64,000 nt of DNA from Nitrospina sp. (GCA_024648695.1 JACAVV010000028.1:1-64000); one strand, 5' to 3'. Shown: positions 48,144 to 58,824, counted from the first letter of the stretch. Notes: generated from the letters alone by a model not told the origin. Numbers and translations are program-made.

Positions 48144-49043
48144 TCATCTTTTTTGAGAAATAGGCTCCGCTCGCATGGCCAGGAACATGGGAAATTCTTT
48201 TCTTGCCAGGTTCTCCGCCCGTGACCGTTTTCCCGGTTGGCTGGTTTTATTGGAAACCCACTCTTCCAATGCGGTAATGCACAAGCCGGCGGAAGCCAGT
48301 TCGCGCACATAACTTTCAAGAGGCCGATGGTACGTTTGTGTGTATAATTTGGAACGATCCAAAGGTGGGGTCAAAATGGGAATCGTCATTTCGGCCTGAT
48401 ACCGGTCCACTCTCCTGTATTGAAGTTTCTTCTCTTCGTCCCAACCCCAATGGCTTTGGCGCGGAATTCGGAAACAAGGGTGCATGATCACCAGGACAAA
48501 CCGTCCCCCCACTTTCAACCATCGGTGAATGTTTTGAAATACTCCGGAAAGTTGTTCCATATTCTGAAGGGCTAAAATGCACGAAATTGCATCGTAACGA
48601 TTCCCTTCCAATGCTTCCGGGTCGCCAGCGTCGAAATGGCTGTAGAGAACATTGGATGACGACCGGGCTTTTGCCATGCGAATCAATTCGCGGGACAAAT
48701 CGCCTCCCAGGACGCTAAAGCCTTTTTCGTCCAGGTATCGGCAAAAAGCTCCCTGGCCACAGGCCAAATCCAGAACCTGCTCCTCTTTCTGTAATTGCAA
48801 AAGCTTTAAGAGCTTGGGGAAAATGAGGTTCTTTTGATAGAAACTTCCGTCCTCACCCACTACAGAGTCATACCATCGGGCAACGCGATCCCAATCGCTT
48901 GCCTTGGATAAAGGCTCTTTTGCGGGTTTTGCTTGTGGCCGTCTTTTCTTAATGCGGGATTGTGGAGGTCTGTTTTTCAATAACTTGCGCCAGGGACCGT
49001 CTTGCTCTTGGGGAATGTTTGAACTATAATCTGTAAAAGACAA
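48144..49043 (-). CDS. Class I SAM-dependent methyltransferase
   Basis: Methyltransferase of up to 299 aa. After a basic N-terminal tail (RIKKRRPQAKPAK) comes the SAM-binding fold with QVLDLACGQGAFCRYL, GGDLSRELIRMAK, YDAISCILALQNM and GGRFVLVIMHPCFR. This is typical of UbiE/methyltransf_11-like enzymes; the substrate is unknown. The best start is TTG at 49043, since no ATG occurs before the fold. It lies 64 bases from the divergent lipoprotein start. Confidence 0.82.
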   Translation of the reverse strand: MSFTDYSSNIPQEQDGPWRKLLKNRPPQSRIKKRRPQAKPAKEPLSKASDWDRVARWYDSVVGEDGSFYQKNLIFPKLLKLLQLQKEEQVLDLACGQGAFCRYLDEKGFSVLGGDLSRELIRMAKARSSSNVLYSHFDAGDPEALEGNRYDAISCILALQNMEQLSGVFQNIHRWLKVGGRFVLVIMHPCFRIPRQSHWGWDEEKKLQYRRVDRYQAEMTIPILTPPLDRSKLYTQTYHRPLESYVRELASAGLCITALEEWVSNKTSQPGKRSRAENLARKEFPMFLAMRAEPISQKR

Positions 49044-49107
49044 TCCGGTCCCATGTCCCGTGTGGAACCAAATTCAATTTCACCATTTTATCACAGGGAA
49101 CCCTTCC

Positions 49108-49617
49108 ATGAAATCCATCAAATTACTGCCCCTGTTTTTTGCCGCTTTAGCCATCTTTGCTTTCACCCTGTCATGCGCCAGTAAAGAGGAGCGAATGATA
49201 GAAGATGCGCTGGAAGATGCTGAAGAAATCAACGAAAACCTGGTTCGCAACATGAAACTGTTTGACAATCAATTCGAGACTCGCTCCGTAACCTCGGCGA
49301 ATTTATTGATCCAACCTAATTCCAGAGAAGAATTCCAAACCCGGTTTCCGGAATTTAAAAAACGGGTCACCTTTCATAACAGTTCCACCCTGAACATCAA
49401 ATTCCTGAATCAAGGCCAACCCATCAAGCAATCGGGTGCGTTACCTGAGCAAAAGTTTGATGAGGCAGTCGTTACCAAACGTTACGAAATCGTGGTCCTG
49501 CCCAGCAACCGCTTAAAAACTTTGGTGGTGAAACACCGGTGGGTTCTGGAAAAAGAATTCGGTGAAAAAAACTGGTTTGTCATTCCTGACCTGGATGGCA
49601 TCCTTGGTAGAAAATAA
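49108..49617 (+). CDS. Lipoprotein of unknown function, 169 aa
   Basis: The signal peptide ends with TLSC, so the mature lipoprotein begins at Cys 23. A helix of acidic residues (ERMIEDALEDAEEINEN) follows, then a domain of about 120 residues with beta character. I do not recognise it. I chose ATG at 49108, where a lipoprotein signal begins; a GTG 16 codons earlier is in frame. It converges with sfsA, seven bases apart. Confidence 0.75.
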   Translation: MKSIKLLPLFFAALAIFAFTLSCASKEERMIEDALEDAEEINENLVRNMKLFDNQFETRSVTSANLLIQPNSREEFQTRFPEFKKRVTFHNSSTLNIKFLNQGQPIKQSGALPEQKFDEAVVTKRYEIVVLPSNRLKTLVVKHRWVLEKEFGEKNWFVIPDLDGILGRK

Positions 49618-49624
49618 GCCGGAG

Positions 49625-50314
49625 TCAACAAAACACCGGAACTTGCTTGTTTAGCGAAAGGCTTGACGGGGACACGCGGCAGTTGAACCCGTAAAACTCG
49701 ACTCCCGCTGAATGTGCTTTTCGAAACCATTCTCCAAATTTGGGATCCACCTCATCATTACAAGTGATGGATCGGGTATCGGAGCGCTGGGAAACCAGAA
49801 TCACAGCGGTTCGTGTTCCTTCTTTTTTCAAGTCAATCAATTCCATTAAATGTTTTCGACCCCGCTCGGTCGGGGCATCCGGAAATTTCCCTACGGTTTC
49901 CTCTACCAGGCTAACCGATTTAACTTCAACATAAGCGGGTCCTTCAGAAAACTTTAGTTTGAAATCGAATCGGCTTTTGCCCATTTTGACTTCTGCAGAA
50001 AATCCTTTATAGTCCTTAAAAAAATCCAGCTCCCCCTTATCCAGAGCATCACCAACCAGCTTGTTCGCGAAGGCGGGAAACACACTGACCCAATGGGATT
50101 CGTGCCTTACTAACACCAGGGTATAACGGGTTTTTCTTTTAGGACCGGGATTGTCCACCAGCCGAACACGTCGTCCGGCAAGAAGGAGTCCTGGGAGGCG
50201 ACCAGGATCAGGAACATGGGCCTGGACGGGTTCGCCTTCAACTTCGACCTCCGCCAAATAACGGTTTGGCCGTTCCAGAAAGGTGCCGTCGACCACCCGC
50301 TCACCAAGTTTCAT
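49625..50314 (-). CDS. sfsA: SfsA, sugar fermentation stimulation protein homologue
   Basis: Nuclease-like DNA-binding protein of 229 aa; its cell role is not well settled. The OB-like N-terminus (FLERPNRYLAEVEV, HVPDPGRLPGLL) and the PD-(D/E)xK-like core KSRFDFKLKF, AYVEVKSVSLVEE, FPDAPTERGRKHLMEL are characteristic. It lies 30 bases behind nuoM, where nuoN is often found. Confidence 0.93.
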   Translation of the reverse strand: MKLGERVVDGTFLERPNRYLAEVEVEGEPVQAHVPDPGRLPGLLLAGRRVRLVDNPGPKRKTRYTLVLVRHESHWVSVFPAFANKLVGDALDKGELDFFKDYKGFSAEVKMGKSRFDFKLKFSEGPAYVEVKSVSLVEETVGKFPDAPTERGRKHLMELIDLKKEGTRTAVILVSQRSDTRSITCNDEVDPKFGEWFRKAHSAGVEFYGFNCRVSPSSLSLNKQVPVFC

Positions 50315-50344
50315 TTTTTAATGGGGTTATCAGGAAGGAAAACT

Positions 50345-51865
50345 TTAATGATGGCCCCCACCGCCACCTTCGCTCTTTTGATGGACCAGTTTCTCCATGT
50401 GCAAAACTTTTTGAGCGGAAGGTGAAATTTTATCGACAAATAACTTTGGGTACAAGCCGATAAAAACCACCAGAACACAGGCCGGTAGCAGGACAAACAC
50501 TTCGCTTTTATTGATGTCCTTCAAGTTACCCGGAAGCTTATTCGATGACTCCTGCATCGCTCCCTGAAACAAGAACAACATGTAAATCGACGCGAATACA
50601 ATGGCGAGTCCGCCCATCAAGACGTAAATGACGGAAAGCCCCAAAAGGGTTTTGGATTCCCAGACACCCATCAATATCAAAAATTCTCCGACAAATCCGT
50701 TAAGCCCTGGAAGCCCAAGGGCGGCGAGAGTGATCAGCATAAACAGGCCGTACAATACAGGCATCGCTTTCTTCAAACCACAAAATTCGTTCAGGTTGCG
50801 AGTGCCCAGACGTTGCTCCAGAATTCCTACAATAATAAACAATGCAGACGCTATGATCCCGTGGTTGACCATTTGTAATACACTGCCTTCAACGCCTTGC
50901 GTATTAAAAGCAAGGATGCCCAATGCAATGAATCCCAGGTGACTTATGCTCGAATAAGCTACCACAGCCTTGATATCTTTTTGCATGATGGCGATCCACG
51001 CACCATAAACCATTCCCACTGCGGCCAAACCCGCCAATGGCAAACCAAAATCGTGAATAGCTTCCGGAAACAACGGCAGGCAAAAGCGGATCAATCCATA
51101 AGCCCCGGTTTTGGACATGGCACCTGTCAACATGATCAGGACCGGTATCGGGCAAGCCAAATACGTGTGAGGGAGCCAACTGTGAAACGGAAATATTGGC
51201 ATTTTGATGGCAAAGGCCATAAAAAAGAAAGCGAACATCCATAATTGCGTTGCCGGGTCCAATTGCGTGTGCACCAGGGTACGGATTTCAAAGGTCAATT
51301 CATGAGTGGCTTCAAAATGAATAACACTCAGGGCGATGATTGCCACCAACATCAACAAACTGCCTACCAGAGTGAAAATGACAAATTTGAGTGTTGCATA
51401 CACTCGTTTGCCTTCTCCCCAAAGGCCAATCAGGAAGTAGGTGGGAACAAGCATCAATTCCCAGAACACGTAAAACAGAATCGTATCCAGGGCAACAAAA
51501 ACACCCAGGGTTCCGGTTTCAAGTAAAAGCAGTAAACCCAAATAAAACCTTAAATTGGTTTTCTGGTTTTTGGAAAGGACGATGGAAATGACCGAAAGGA
51601 AAGCAGTCAAGGCGACCAACCATACACTGATGCCGTCCACTCCAACCTGGTAGTTAATGTGGAGGGCGGGAACCCAATGAGAGGTGGCGACAAACTGGAG
51701 CCCCGGTTGTGCGGTGTCGAATCCCAGTAAAATGCAGACCACCAAAAACAGGGAGGCGCCGGCACCTGCCAAAGCGGTTTTATAAACCTGCCTTTCATTC
51801 AGGCTCTTCCTAAAAAATAAAACCAGAGCCGCTATGAGGGGTGTGAAAACTATTATAGTGAGCAT
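50345..51865 (-). CDS. nuoM: NuoM, complex I proton-pumping subunit
   Basis: Antiporter-like membrane subunit of NADH:quinone oxidoreductase (506 aa, about fourteen helices). The conserved Glu helix FYVFWELMLVPTYFLIGLWG and the Lys/His helices PIFPFHSWLPHTY and DIKAVVAYSSISHLGF are present. The C-terminus ends in a short GGGGGHH tail. It is the last nuo gene in the operon, 18 bases behind nuoL. Confidence 0.95.
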   Translation of the reverse strand: MLTIIVFTPLIAALVLFFRKSLNERQVYKTALAGAGASLFLVVCILLGFDTAQPGLQFVATSHWVPALHINYQVGVDGISVWLVALTAFLSVISIVLSKNQKTNLRFYLGLLLLLETGTLGVFVALDTILFYVFWELMLVPTYFLIGLWGEGKRVYATLKFVIFTLVGSLLMLVAIIALSVIHFEATHELTFEIRTLVHTQLDPATQLWMFAFFFMAFAIKMPIFPFHSWLPHTYLACPIPVLIMLTGAMSKTGAYGLIRFCLPLFPEAIHDFGLPLAGLAAVGMVYGAWIAIMQKDIKAVVAYSSISHLGFIALGILAFNTQGVEGSVLQMVNHGIIASALFIIVGILEQRLGTRNLNEFCGLKKAMPVLYGLFMLITLAALGLPGLNGFVGEFLILMGVWESKTLLGLSVIYVLMGGLAIVFASIYMLFLFQGAMQESSNKLPGNLKDINKSEVFVLLPACVLVVFIGLYPKLFVDKISPSAQKVLHMEKLVHQKSEGGGGGHH

Positions 51866-51883
51866 TGACTAAAAAGTCCCAAA

Positions 51884-53755
51884 TTAATAAAAAACCAGAA
51901 ACATCAAAATCATAACCGCGCCACCAACCATATTAAGAGCATAAACCCTGACCTTCCCCGACTGCCACTGGCTCAAACCCTCGCTGGTCTCTTTGACTTT
52001 CTCAGCTACTTGATCGACAACAAAATCGATTCCCTGCCGCTCCGCTTTTTCTTCCAAAAATTTTCCAATAGCTTTGGTGGGCTGAACCAGAAAGAAATCA
52101 TATAGTTCATCGATATAATATTTTCGATACAAAATTTCATGAACGGGCAGAAGCATATCTTTCACAAACTTGACGCGTTCCTCATCGGTAAGATACAAGC
52201 CTAAAGCCGCTATTACACCCACAGCCCCCAGGGTCAGGGTGATCCCTTCAAGCAAACCGTCCTCATGATGTGGGGGCACATGACCTCCAAAAACGGGACT
52301 CAGGAATTCCAGGACATCATGGCCCAAACCTCCGGCTATCAAGGACAGAAACGCCAAAATCATGAGCGGCAAAGTCATCACTACCGGGGATTCATGCGGA
52401 TGGGCATTGGGGTCTTTCTGTTTTCCCATAAATGCAAAAAAGAAAATACGAAACGAGTAAAACCCGGTCAAACCTGCAGTGACCACCGCCAGACCCCAGA
52501 AAAATATATTGCCCATAGGGGCGTGCCAGGCACTGATTATGATAGCTTCTTTACTAAAGTACCCGCTCGTTAAAGGAAACCCGATAAGGGACAATGACCC
52601 GATAAGAAAGGAAATAAAAGTCAGAGGCATAATGGCCATCAAACCACCCATTTTGCGAATATCCTGTTCTCCGGACATGCCGTGAATAACGCTTCCGGCA
52701 CTGAGGAATAAAAGCGCTTTAAAAAATGCATGCGTCATTAAGTGGAACATGCCCAAACCAAACATTCCGATACCCACAGCCAAAAACATATATCCGAGTT
52801 GGCTCATCGTGGAATAGGCGATCACACGTTTGATATCATTTTGGACCAATCCGATGGTTGCGGCAAATATAGCCGTAATTCCACCAACCGTGGCGATCAG
52901 GTACATTGTGTAGGGAGCCAGTTCGTACAAAACACTGCATCGGGCAATGAGATAGACCCCAGCTGTAACCATTGTCGCGGCATGAATCAAGGCACTGACC
53001 GGCGTCGGTCCTTCCATTGCATCAGGCAACCAGGTATGGAGCGGAATCTGCGCCGATTTGGCAAAGGCGCCCACCAGGAGCAAAAATGTAATCAATAAAA
53101 TAGCGTCGGAATTGGGCAGGTACATTTCGGGAGCTTTGGCGAACACATCGACATAATTTAAACTGCCAAAGTTTTGGAAAATCACATAAGCCGCAACGAC
53201 CATTCCCACATCGCCGATGACATTCATCACAAACGCTTTTCTTGCGGCCAAAACAGCAGAACGCTTTTCACTATAAAATCCGATGAGAAGATAGGAGGCC
53301 AAACCGACCAGAGCCCAACCGACGATCAGGAAAAAGAAATCCGCCGCCATCACCAGAACGGACATCGAAAAGATAAAAAGATTCATGTAAGACATGAAAC
53401 GGGAGTATTCCGGATCGTCATTCATATAGCCAATCGAATAGACATGAATAACAAATCCCACACCCGTGATAATCATCAGCATGAATACCGAAAGGGGATC
53501 GATCAATACGGATAAATCAAGATGAAACTTTCCAGATGTGATCCAGGGATACAATACCTCGACATGCCCGATGCGTTCAGCAGGTTCCAGATTCATCAGA
53601 TCGGTCAAAGCCCAGAAGGCCACCAGAAAGGCCAGTCCCACAGCGGAACAGGCAACAAGGCCAACCTGTTTTTTATCGAGAACAGCTCCCAAAAAACTCA
53701 GGGCCAGGAATCCCATTACAGGAAAAAATAAAATGAACCAACAATAGGAAAACAA
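51884..53755 (-). CDS. nuoL: NuoL, complex I proton-pumping subunit
   Basis: Largest antiporter-like subunit (623 aa) with the long C-terminal lateral helix. GWALVGLASYLLIGFYSEK, PLHTWLPDAMEGPTPVSALIHAATMV and NDIKRVIAYSTMSQLGYM are diagnostic. The start is TTG at 53755 with AAAAGGA eight bases before it; no ATG fits the N-terminal helix. Confidence 0.95.
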   Translation of the reverse strand: MFSYCWFILFFPVMGFLALSFLGAVLDKKQVGLVACSAVGLAFLVAFWALTDLMNLEPAERIGHVEVLYPWITSGKFHLDLSVLIDPLSVFMLMIITGVGFVIHVYSIGYMNDDPEYSRFMSYMNLFIFSMSVLVMAADFFFLIVGWALVGLASYLLIGFYSEKRSAVLAARKAFVMNVIGDVGMVVAAYVIFQNFGSLNYVDVFAKAPEMYLPNSDAILLITFLLLVGAFAKSAQIPLHTWLPDAMEGPTPVSALIHAATMVTAGVYLIARCSVLYELAPYTMYLIATVGGITAIFAATIGLVQNDIKRVIAYSTMSQLGYMFLAVGIGMFGLGMFHLMTHAFFKALLFLSAGSVIHGMSGEQDIRKMGGLMAIMPLTFISFLIGSLSLIGFPLTSGYFSKEAIIISAWHAPMGNIFFWGLAVVTAGLTGFYSFRIFFFAFMGKQKDPNAHPHESPVVMTLPLMILAFLSLIAGGLGHDVLEFLSPVFGGHVPPHHEDGLLEGITLTLGAVGVIAALGLYLTDEERVKFVKDMLLPVHEILYRKYYIDELYDFFLVQPTKAIGKFLEEKAERQGIDFVVDQVAEKVKETSEGLSQWQSGKVRVYALNMVGGAVMILMFLVFY

Positions 53756-53759
53756 CGGA

Positions 53760-54059
53760 CTATCCTTTTAAGGTATTGATATTATCGACATCCAAATCAT
53801 GACGGGTTCGGAAAATTGTAAGGATGATGGCCAGTCCCACAACCACTTCGGCCGCCGCCACGGTCATGATCAGCAAAGCAAAAATCTGGCCATCCAGGGA
53901 GTTCAACTCTTTGGAGAAACCAACCAACAGCAGATTGACCGAGTTCAACATCAGTTCCACAGACATGAACATGACCAATGGATTTTTCCGGATCATAAAT
54001 CCGGTAGCTCCAATACAAAACACAGAAGCGCTGACAAACAGGATAAAATCCGTACCCAC
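53760..54059 (-). CDS. nuoK: NuoK, complex I membrane subunit
   Basis: Three-helix subunit. [26 protein letters not shown] carries the conserved Glu of the proton path, and [16 protein letters not shown] a second one. The frame extends upstream into nuoJ, but the GTG at 54059, which overlaps the nuoJ stop as TAGTG, gives 99 aa, the usual size. Confidence 0.93.
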   Translation of the reverse strand: MGTDFILFVSASVFCIGATGFMIRKNPLVMFMSVELMLNSVNLLLVGFSKELNSLDGQIFALLIMTVAAAEVVVGLAIILTIFRTRHDLDVDNINTLKG

Positions 54060-54598
54060 TACCTGGTCCTCCTCTTGACGGGGCTTAAGGGAAATTTCGC
54101 CAGACAAATGATTCCCACGGTCGCCACCAACAACAATGCGGACGCCAACTCGAATGGGATCAGGTGCCGGGAAAACAATTCCACACCAATCGCCCTGGCG
54201 CTTCCCACCTGCTGAATAAAATCGACTGAGAATTTTCCTTCCACCGGATTGGTCTTACCGACCGTCATCGCCATCAGCAATTCACCGAACAGCAAAACCA
54301 CAAAACTTAAAGCCATGGGAATCTGAAGTGACGAAGTATCTCGCTCTTCCTTTTTCGCGCCCAACAGGGCAATGATAAAAAGAAACAGGATCATCACCGC
54401 GCCAGCATACACGATGATCTGCACCGCCGCAATGAACTCCGCATTATACAAAAGGAACAATAAAGCCAGGCAAGTCATGTTCCCGATCAGGTAGAGCGCG
54501 GAATAGATCGGAGACGCGCAAACGATGACTCCGATACTGGCAAGAATCGCGGTGATTCCCACCACAGCGACTACGGTTTCATAGGCTATATCTAACAC
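54059..54598 (-). CDS. nuoJ: NuoJ, complex I membrane subunit
   Basis: Five-helix subunit of 179 aa. [27 protein letters not shown] and [19 protein letters not shown] are the recognisable parts; the latter includes the pi-bulge region. GTG start with GAGAG upstream. A 126-base gap without recognisable content separates it from nuoI. Confidence 0.93.
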   Translation of the reverse strand: MLDIAYETVVAVVGITAILASIGVIVCASPIYSALYLIGNMTCLALLFLLYNAEFIAAVQIIVYAGAVMILFLFIIALLGAKKEERDTSSLQIPMALSFVVLLFGELLMAMTVGKTNPVEGKFSVDFIQQVGSARAIGVELFSRHLIPFELASALLLVATVGIICLAKFPLSPVKRRTR

Positions 54599-54724
54599 AA
54601 CAATCTCTCATCCGAAATGGAACAAGCCGCCATTGGGGCGATTTATCCGCAAACAAACAATATTAACGTTCAACCCCTTCGCCACCAACAAAACTCCTGC
54701 AGTAAGGATGCGCTAAAGTTCTCG

Positions 54725-55246
54725 TTATTTTTTCACAACTGTGGTATTGCCGAGGTAATTAACCCGGAATTGATTGGGTTCGGGATAGGTCAACAGTTCC
54801 TCTTTATCTGCGATGTAACAATCCCTGTCGTAGTTTGCCAATTCATAATGCTCCCGCAAAATAACGGCGTCTTCCGGACAGGCCTCTTCGCAATATCCGC
54901 AATAAATGCAACGGAGCAAATTGATCTCATACACCCTTGCATAGCGTTCTCCCTTGGACACCCGGTTACCCTCGGAGTTTTCCGCGGCTTCCACATGGAT
55001 GCATCCTACCGGACAATTCGCCGCACACAGTTCGCATCCAACACAATTTTCCAGGCCCTCACTGTTGCGAGTCAGAAAATGGCGTCCACGATACCGCGCC
55101 GGCATTTCCCGTTTGATTTCCGGGTAACACTGCGTGGTGGGTGGTGAAATCATATTTTTAAACGTGACTCCCATACCCGTCAGCAAGTTTTTAACACCCA
55201 CAACGGTTTCATTTGCTAATTGAGTCACGCTCTGTAATTTAAACAT
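54725..55246 (-). CDS. nuoI: NuoI, complex I ferredoxin-like subunit
   Basis: Peripheral-arm subunit of 173 aa with two [4Fe-4S] clusters, bound by CVGCELCAANCP and CIYCGYCEEACP. They carry electrons to the N2 cluster in NuoB. The N-terminus contains the amphipathic stretch that lies on the membrane. The start is ATG, 18 bases behind nuoH. Confidence 0.95.
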   Translation of the reverse strand: MFKLQSVTQLANETVVGVKNLLTGMGVTFKNMISPPTTQCYPEIKREMPARYRGRHFLTRNSEGLENCVGCELCAANCPVGCIHVEAAENSEGNRVSKGERYARVYEINLLRCIYCGYCEEACPEDAVILREHYELANYDRDCYIADKEELLTYPEPNQFRVNYLGNTTVVKK

Positions 55247-55264
55247 GGCAAAACCTCAAGGTAT

Positions 55265-56299
55265 CTAGAAGATCACTATAAAAACACTGGTGACCATCAA
55301 ATTCAACATCGCCAGGGGAACCAGGATTTTCCAGCCAAAAGTCATCAGCCGGTCATAGCGGATTCTTGGAAACGTCGATCTTAACCAAATCAGGATACAA
55401 AGTAAAATAAATACTTTGACGGAGAATACCAGCAAGGGCCCAATAAAAAGCAAATCCGGTACGGGGATAATGTAGGAATGCCATCCGCCTAAAAACAATA
55501 AAGTGATCAGGGCACTCATGGTGATCATATTAATGTATTCACCCATGAAGAACATGGCAAACTTCATTCCAGAATACTCAGTGTGGAACCCGGCCACCAG
55601 TTCCTGCTCAGCCTCCGGCAAATCAAAGGGCGCACGATTGGTTTCTGCCACTCCGGCGATATAAAACAAAACAAAGGCCAAAGGTTGCAGGAGAATATTG
55701 GGTACTGTCTTTTGAGCATCTACAATTTCCTGCAGATTCAAACTACCGGTAATCATAATCACACCCAGGGCGGCTAACCCCAAAGTCAATTCGTAACTGA
55801 TCATTTGAGCGGATGACCGTAATCCCCCCATCAGAGAATATTTATTGTTTGAAGACAGGCCCGCCAAAACGATGCCATAAATTCCCATTGAAGAAATGGC
55901 AAATACGAACAAAATCCCAACATTCACATTGGCGACCCACATTCCGATCTTTTGATCAAAAATTTCGAAGGGTTTACCAAAGGGGATCAGGGAAAACGTC
56001 ACTATGGCAGTAAACACCACTACAGCCGGCGCTAAATAGAACAGGAATTTATCGGCGGAGTTTTGAACAATGGATTCTTTAAACAGCAATTTCAGGGAAT
56101 CAGCGAAAGGTTGGCCCAATCCAAAAGGACCTACACGGTTGGGACCCAAACGAACCTGAAAACGTCCCATAAGCCTGCGCTCCAACCATACCAGCAGGGG
56201 TACGGAAGAAAGCAAACCAATTGCGATGATCACTGCCTTAACCGCGCCAACGATCAAAAATGTGTATGGAGCCAGAAAATCAATCACCGAATCTATCAA
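55265..56299 (-). CDS. nuoH: NuoH, complex I quinone-site membrane subunit
   Basis: Eight-helix subunit of 344 aa that joins the arms and forms the quinone channel. ERRLMGRFQVRLGPNRVGPFG, FADSLKLLFKES and RAPFDLPEAEQELVAGFHTEYSG are complete. It starts at TTG 56299 with AAAGG upstream. Confidence 0.95.
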   Translation of the reverse strand: MIDSVIDFLAPYTFLIVGAVKAVIIAIGLLSSVPLLVWLERRLMGRFQVRLGPNRVGPFGLGQPFADSLKLLFKESIVQNSADKFLFYLAPAVVVFTAIVTFSLIPFGKPFEIFDQKIGMWVANVNVGILFVFAISSMGIYGIVLAGLSSNNKYSLMGGLRSSAQMISYELTLGLAALGVIMITGSLNLQEIVDAQKTVPNILLQPLAFVLFYIAGVAETNRAPFDLPEAEQELVAGFHTEYSGMKFAMFFMGEYINMITMSALITLLFLGGWHSYIIPVPDLLFIGPLLVFSVKVFILLCILIWLRSTFPRIRYDRLMTFGWKILVPLAMLNLMVTSVFIVIF

Positions 56300-56331
56300 T
56301 GTTCAACCTTTCAATAACACAGGCAATACAA

Positions 56332-58818
56332 TCAATTCTTAAAAGTCACCCAGGTCGGGCCACCATCGGGATTCAAAAGGGAAGCAACTCCCTGTTCATC
56401 AGAAATATATGGGACCAACGCACCACCCGGATTGCACCGGTTGTTCACTTGAACCTCTGCCTTGATTTCACCCCAATCGGATTTAATCGTCACCTCTGCG
56501 CCAGAACTTAAACCTAAAGACTTCGCGTCGTCTTCATGGATATAGATGGACGAGGTTTGAAAATGATGCGCCAGGGAAGAAGAGGCGTCGAGAATTTTAT
56601 CGTGGGCAAACAAATAATTCGAAACCCGGAGCCTTAATGCGTTTTTATCCGGAGCTTTTTCTGAAGAACCCTTTGACTCGGGCACTTTCGGATTGCTTAC
56701 CTTCTCACGCTGATGCCCGAATTTGCGTAAATTCTTGCGATTGACTTCGCTGTATCCAGGAACCGTGGATGCAATTTCAGAAGTTACCTCAAAGGAGTCG
56801 CGGTAATCTGATTCGATATCCAGCTCTTTCAACATCGCACCGAGGATTTTCCAGTCTGCTGGATTTTGCGTAACGATTCCCCGCTTTCTGAACTGCACAC
56901 GACCACCGATATTGGTAGTGGTCCCCTCATCGTAACCCGGCCCATTCGACGGAAGCACTACTTTGGCAATGCGGGTCGTTTCTGTTTCCAACATATCGTG
57001 CACCACCAGCAAGTCCAATTTCTTCAATGCCTGCTCTAACTTGGCGCCACCCGGAAAATCCACCAAAGGATTGCACCGGTAAATCCACAAGGCTTTCAAT
57101 TCACCGCTTTCCGCTTTTTGGATCAATTCACTTGCAGAAGCACCTTCAGTGACTGGGGCGGAGTCGCCCCACAACTCTCTAATTTTTGCGGCGTTGCTTA
57201 CTGGAATTCCGCCCGGATAATAATCGGGAAGCACACCCATATCCATAGCGCCCAACGCATTGGTCGCAGGCGCGGCGGGAATGGCTCCACACGTTCCTTC
57301 ACTATTTTTGTCCAAAGCGGTTAAAAAGGATTTCAAGATATGAACCGAATCACCGGTCAATTTTTCCGGATTATAAATGACACACACTTTGGTGCTTTTC
57401 TTAAGACTCGCAATCAATTCCTTAAAAGCATCCGATTCAATCCCGGTTTCCGTTTCAAACCCTTTATTCTTTTTGAAACCTTTTTTACCAAGTCCATCGG
57501 TCAAGGATTGCAAAACAGTGCCGTCAGACCCAACATTGTATCGTAAAGAATGACAGGCAAAGCAATCCATCAAGGTTTGTTGATCGCTCAATACTGCCAG
57601 TTTTGTCCCCAAACTGCTGACCGCTTTCTTCAAACGTAAATCCAGAATAGGCAATTCCTCAGTGGGATCGCTTGCAATGGTCAAAACGAGGTCGGCGGAT
57701 TCAACATCTTCCATATCGTAGTGATCAACCGGCAAGCCAGGGCTATCTGCGTAAAGCTTGTGATCAATATTATTCGTTCCCAGTCCAAGCCGGAAGAGTT
57801 TCTGGTACAGGTACAACTCTTCATTCGTCCCAAAAGGCGATCCAAGAAAACCAACACTATCGGGACCATGTTCTTCTGCGATTTTCTTGAATGAAGCGGC
57901 CACCTTTTTAGCCGTCTCAATCACTCCGGCTCTGGAATCGCCGATCCCATTTTCCCGCGGATCCAGAATCCTGTTCTTACTTTCCAGGAACTGATAACCA
58001 AAACGGCCCTTATCGCAAATCCAGCCATCGTCCACAAAATCGTTAGATACTGAGTTTTCACTCGACTTAGCCTGGACTCGCATGAACCGGTTCTGCCGGG
58101 TGCCGATCACGATATTGCAATTGCAGGCACAATGAGCGCAGAGGGATTCCGCATTTTTCAGATCCCAATTTCGCGACTTGAAACGATATTGAGTATTGGT
58201 CAACGCCCCTACAGGGCAAATATCCACCACGTTTCCGGAAAATCGGGTGTCGTAAGGCTCATTATTAAACGTACCCACTTCATTATGAAAGCCACGGTTC
58301 AACATTACCAAAGCCGTATCCTTCTCAATGATATCGCTGTATCGGGTACACCGCTGACAAGCAATACAACGTTCTCGATCAATCGTGATCACCGGGCTTA
58401 GCGGCGTGGCCTTATCATGATGCGCTCGATTGTATTCCATGCGCGTGAGGTCCGGGCCATGTTCAAACGTATTATCTTGTAACGGGCACTCGCCGCCTTT
58501 ATCACAAACCGGGCAGTCCAGCGGATGATTCAGCAAGGTGAACTCCAGCACCCCATTGCGACCTTTTTTCACTTTAGGCGTGTCGGTTTTGATCACCATA
58601 TCCTGGCTGACATTCAAGGTGCACGCAGTCGCCAATTTGGGCATTTTTTCTACTTCCACCAAACACATGCGGCAACATCCGAAAGGCCCTAGTTTTTCGT
58701 GATAACAAAACACCGGAATGTCGATGTCCACCGTTTTCGCCGCATCCACCGCGACCATTCCTTTCGGAACGGTTACCGTTTTACCGTCTATCGTTAAAGT
58801 AACTTGTTCTTTATCCAT
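56332..58818 (-). CDS. nuoG: NuoG, complex I iron-sulfur/molybdopterin-like subunit
   Basis: Catalytic-arm subunit of 828 aa. The N-terminus binds [2Fe-2S] (CYHEKLGPFGCCRMCLVEV, TACTL), then the His-Cys [4Fe-4S] site (HPLDCPVCDKGGECPLQ) and a further [4Fe-4S] (CIACQRCTRYSDII with CPVGAL). A third cluster motif, CAHCACNCNIVIG, at the start of the molybdopterin-like domain corresponds to N7, which only some bacteria keep. The C-terminal domain looks like a molydopterin-dinucleotide-binding barrel. Confidence 0.95.
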   Translation of the reverse strand: MDKEQVTLTIDGKTVTVPKGMVAVDAAKTVDIDIPVFCYHEKLGPFGCCRMCLVEVEKMPKLATACTLNVSQDMVIKTDTPKVKKGRNGVLEFTLLNHPLDCPVCDKGGECPLQDNTFEHGPDLTRMEYNRAHHDKATPLSPVITIDRERCIACQRCTRYSDIIEKDTALVMLNRGFHNEVGTFNNEPYDTRFSGNVVDICPVGALTNTQYRFKSRNWDLKNAESLCAHCACNCNIVIGTRQNRFMRVQAKSSENSVSNDFVDDGWICDKGRFGYQFLESKNRILDPRENGIGDSRAGVIETAKKVAASFKKIAEEHGPDSVGFLGSPFGTNEELYLYQKLFRLGLGTNNIDHKLYADSPGLPVDHYDMEDVESADLVLTIASDPTEELPILDLRLKKAVSSLGTKLAVLSDQQTLMDCFACHSLRYNVGSDGTVLQSLTDGLGKKGFKKNKGFETETGIESDAFKELIASLKKSTKVCVIYNPEKLTGDSVHILKSFLTALDKNSEGTCGAIPAAPATNALGAMDMGVLPDYYPGGIPVSNAAKIRELWGDSAPVTEGASASELIQKAESGELKALWIYRCNPLVDFPGGAKLEQALKKLDLLVVHDMLETETTRIAKVVLPSNGPGYDEGTTTNIGGRVQFRKRGIVTQNPADWKILGAMLKELDIESDYRDSFEVTSEIASTVPGYSEVNRKNLRKFGHQREKVSNPKVPESKGSSEKAPDKNALRLRVSNYLFAHDKILDASSSLAHHFQTSSIYIHEDDAKSLGLSSGAEVTIKSDWGEIKAEVQVNNRCNPGGALVPYISDEQGVASLLNPDGGPTWVTFKN

Positions 58819-58824
58819 AATATA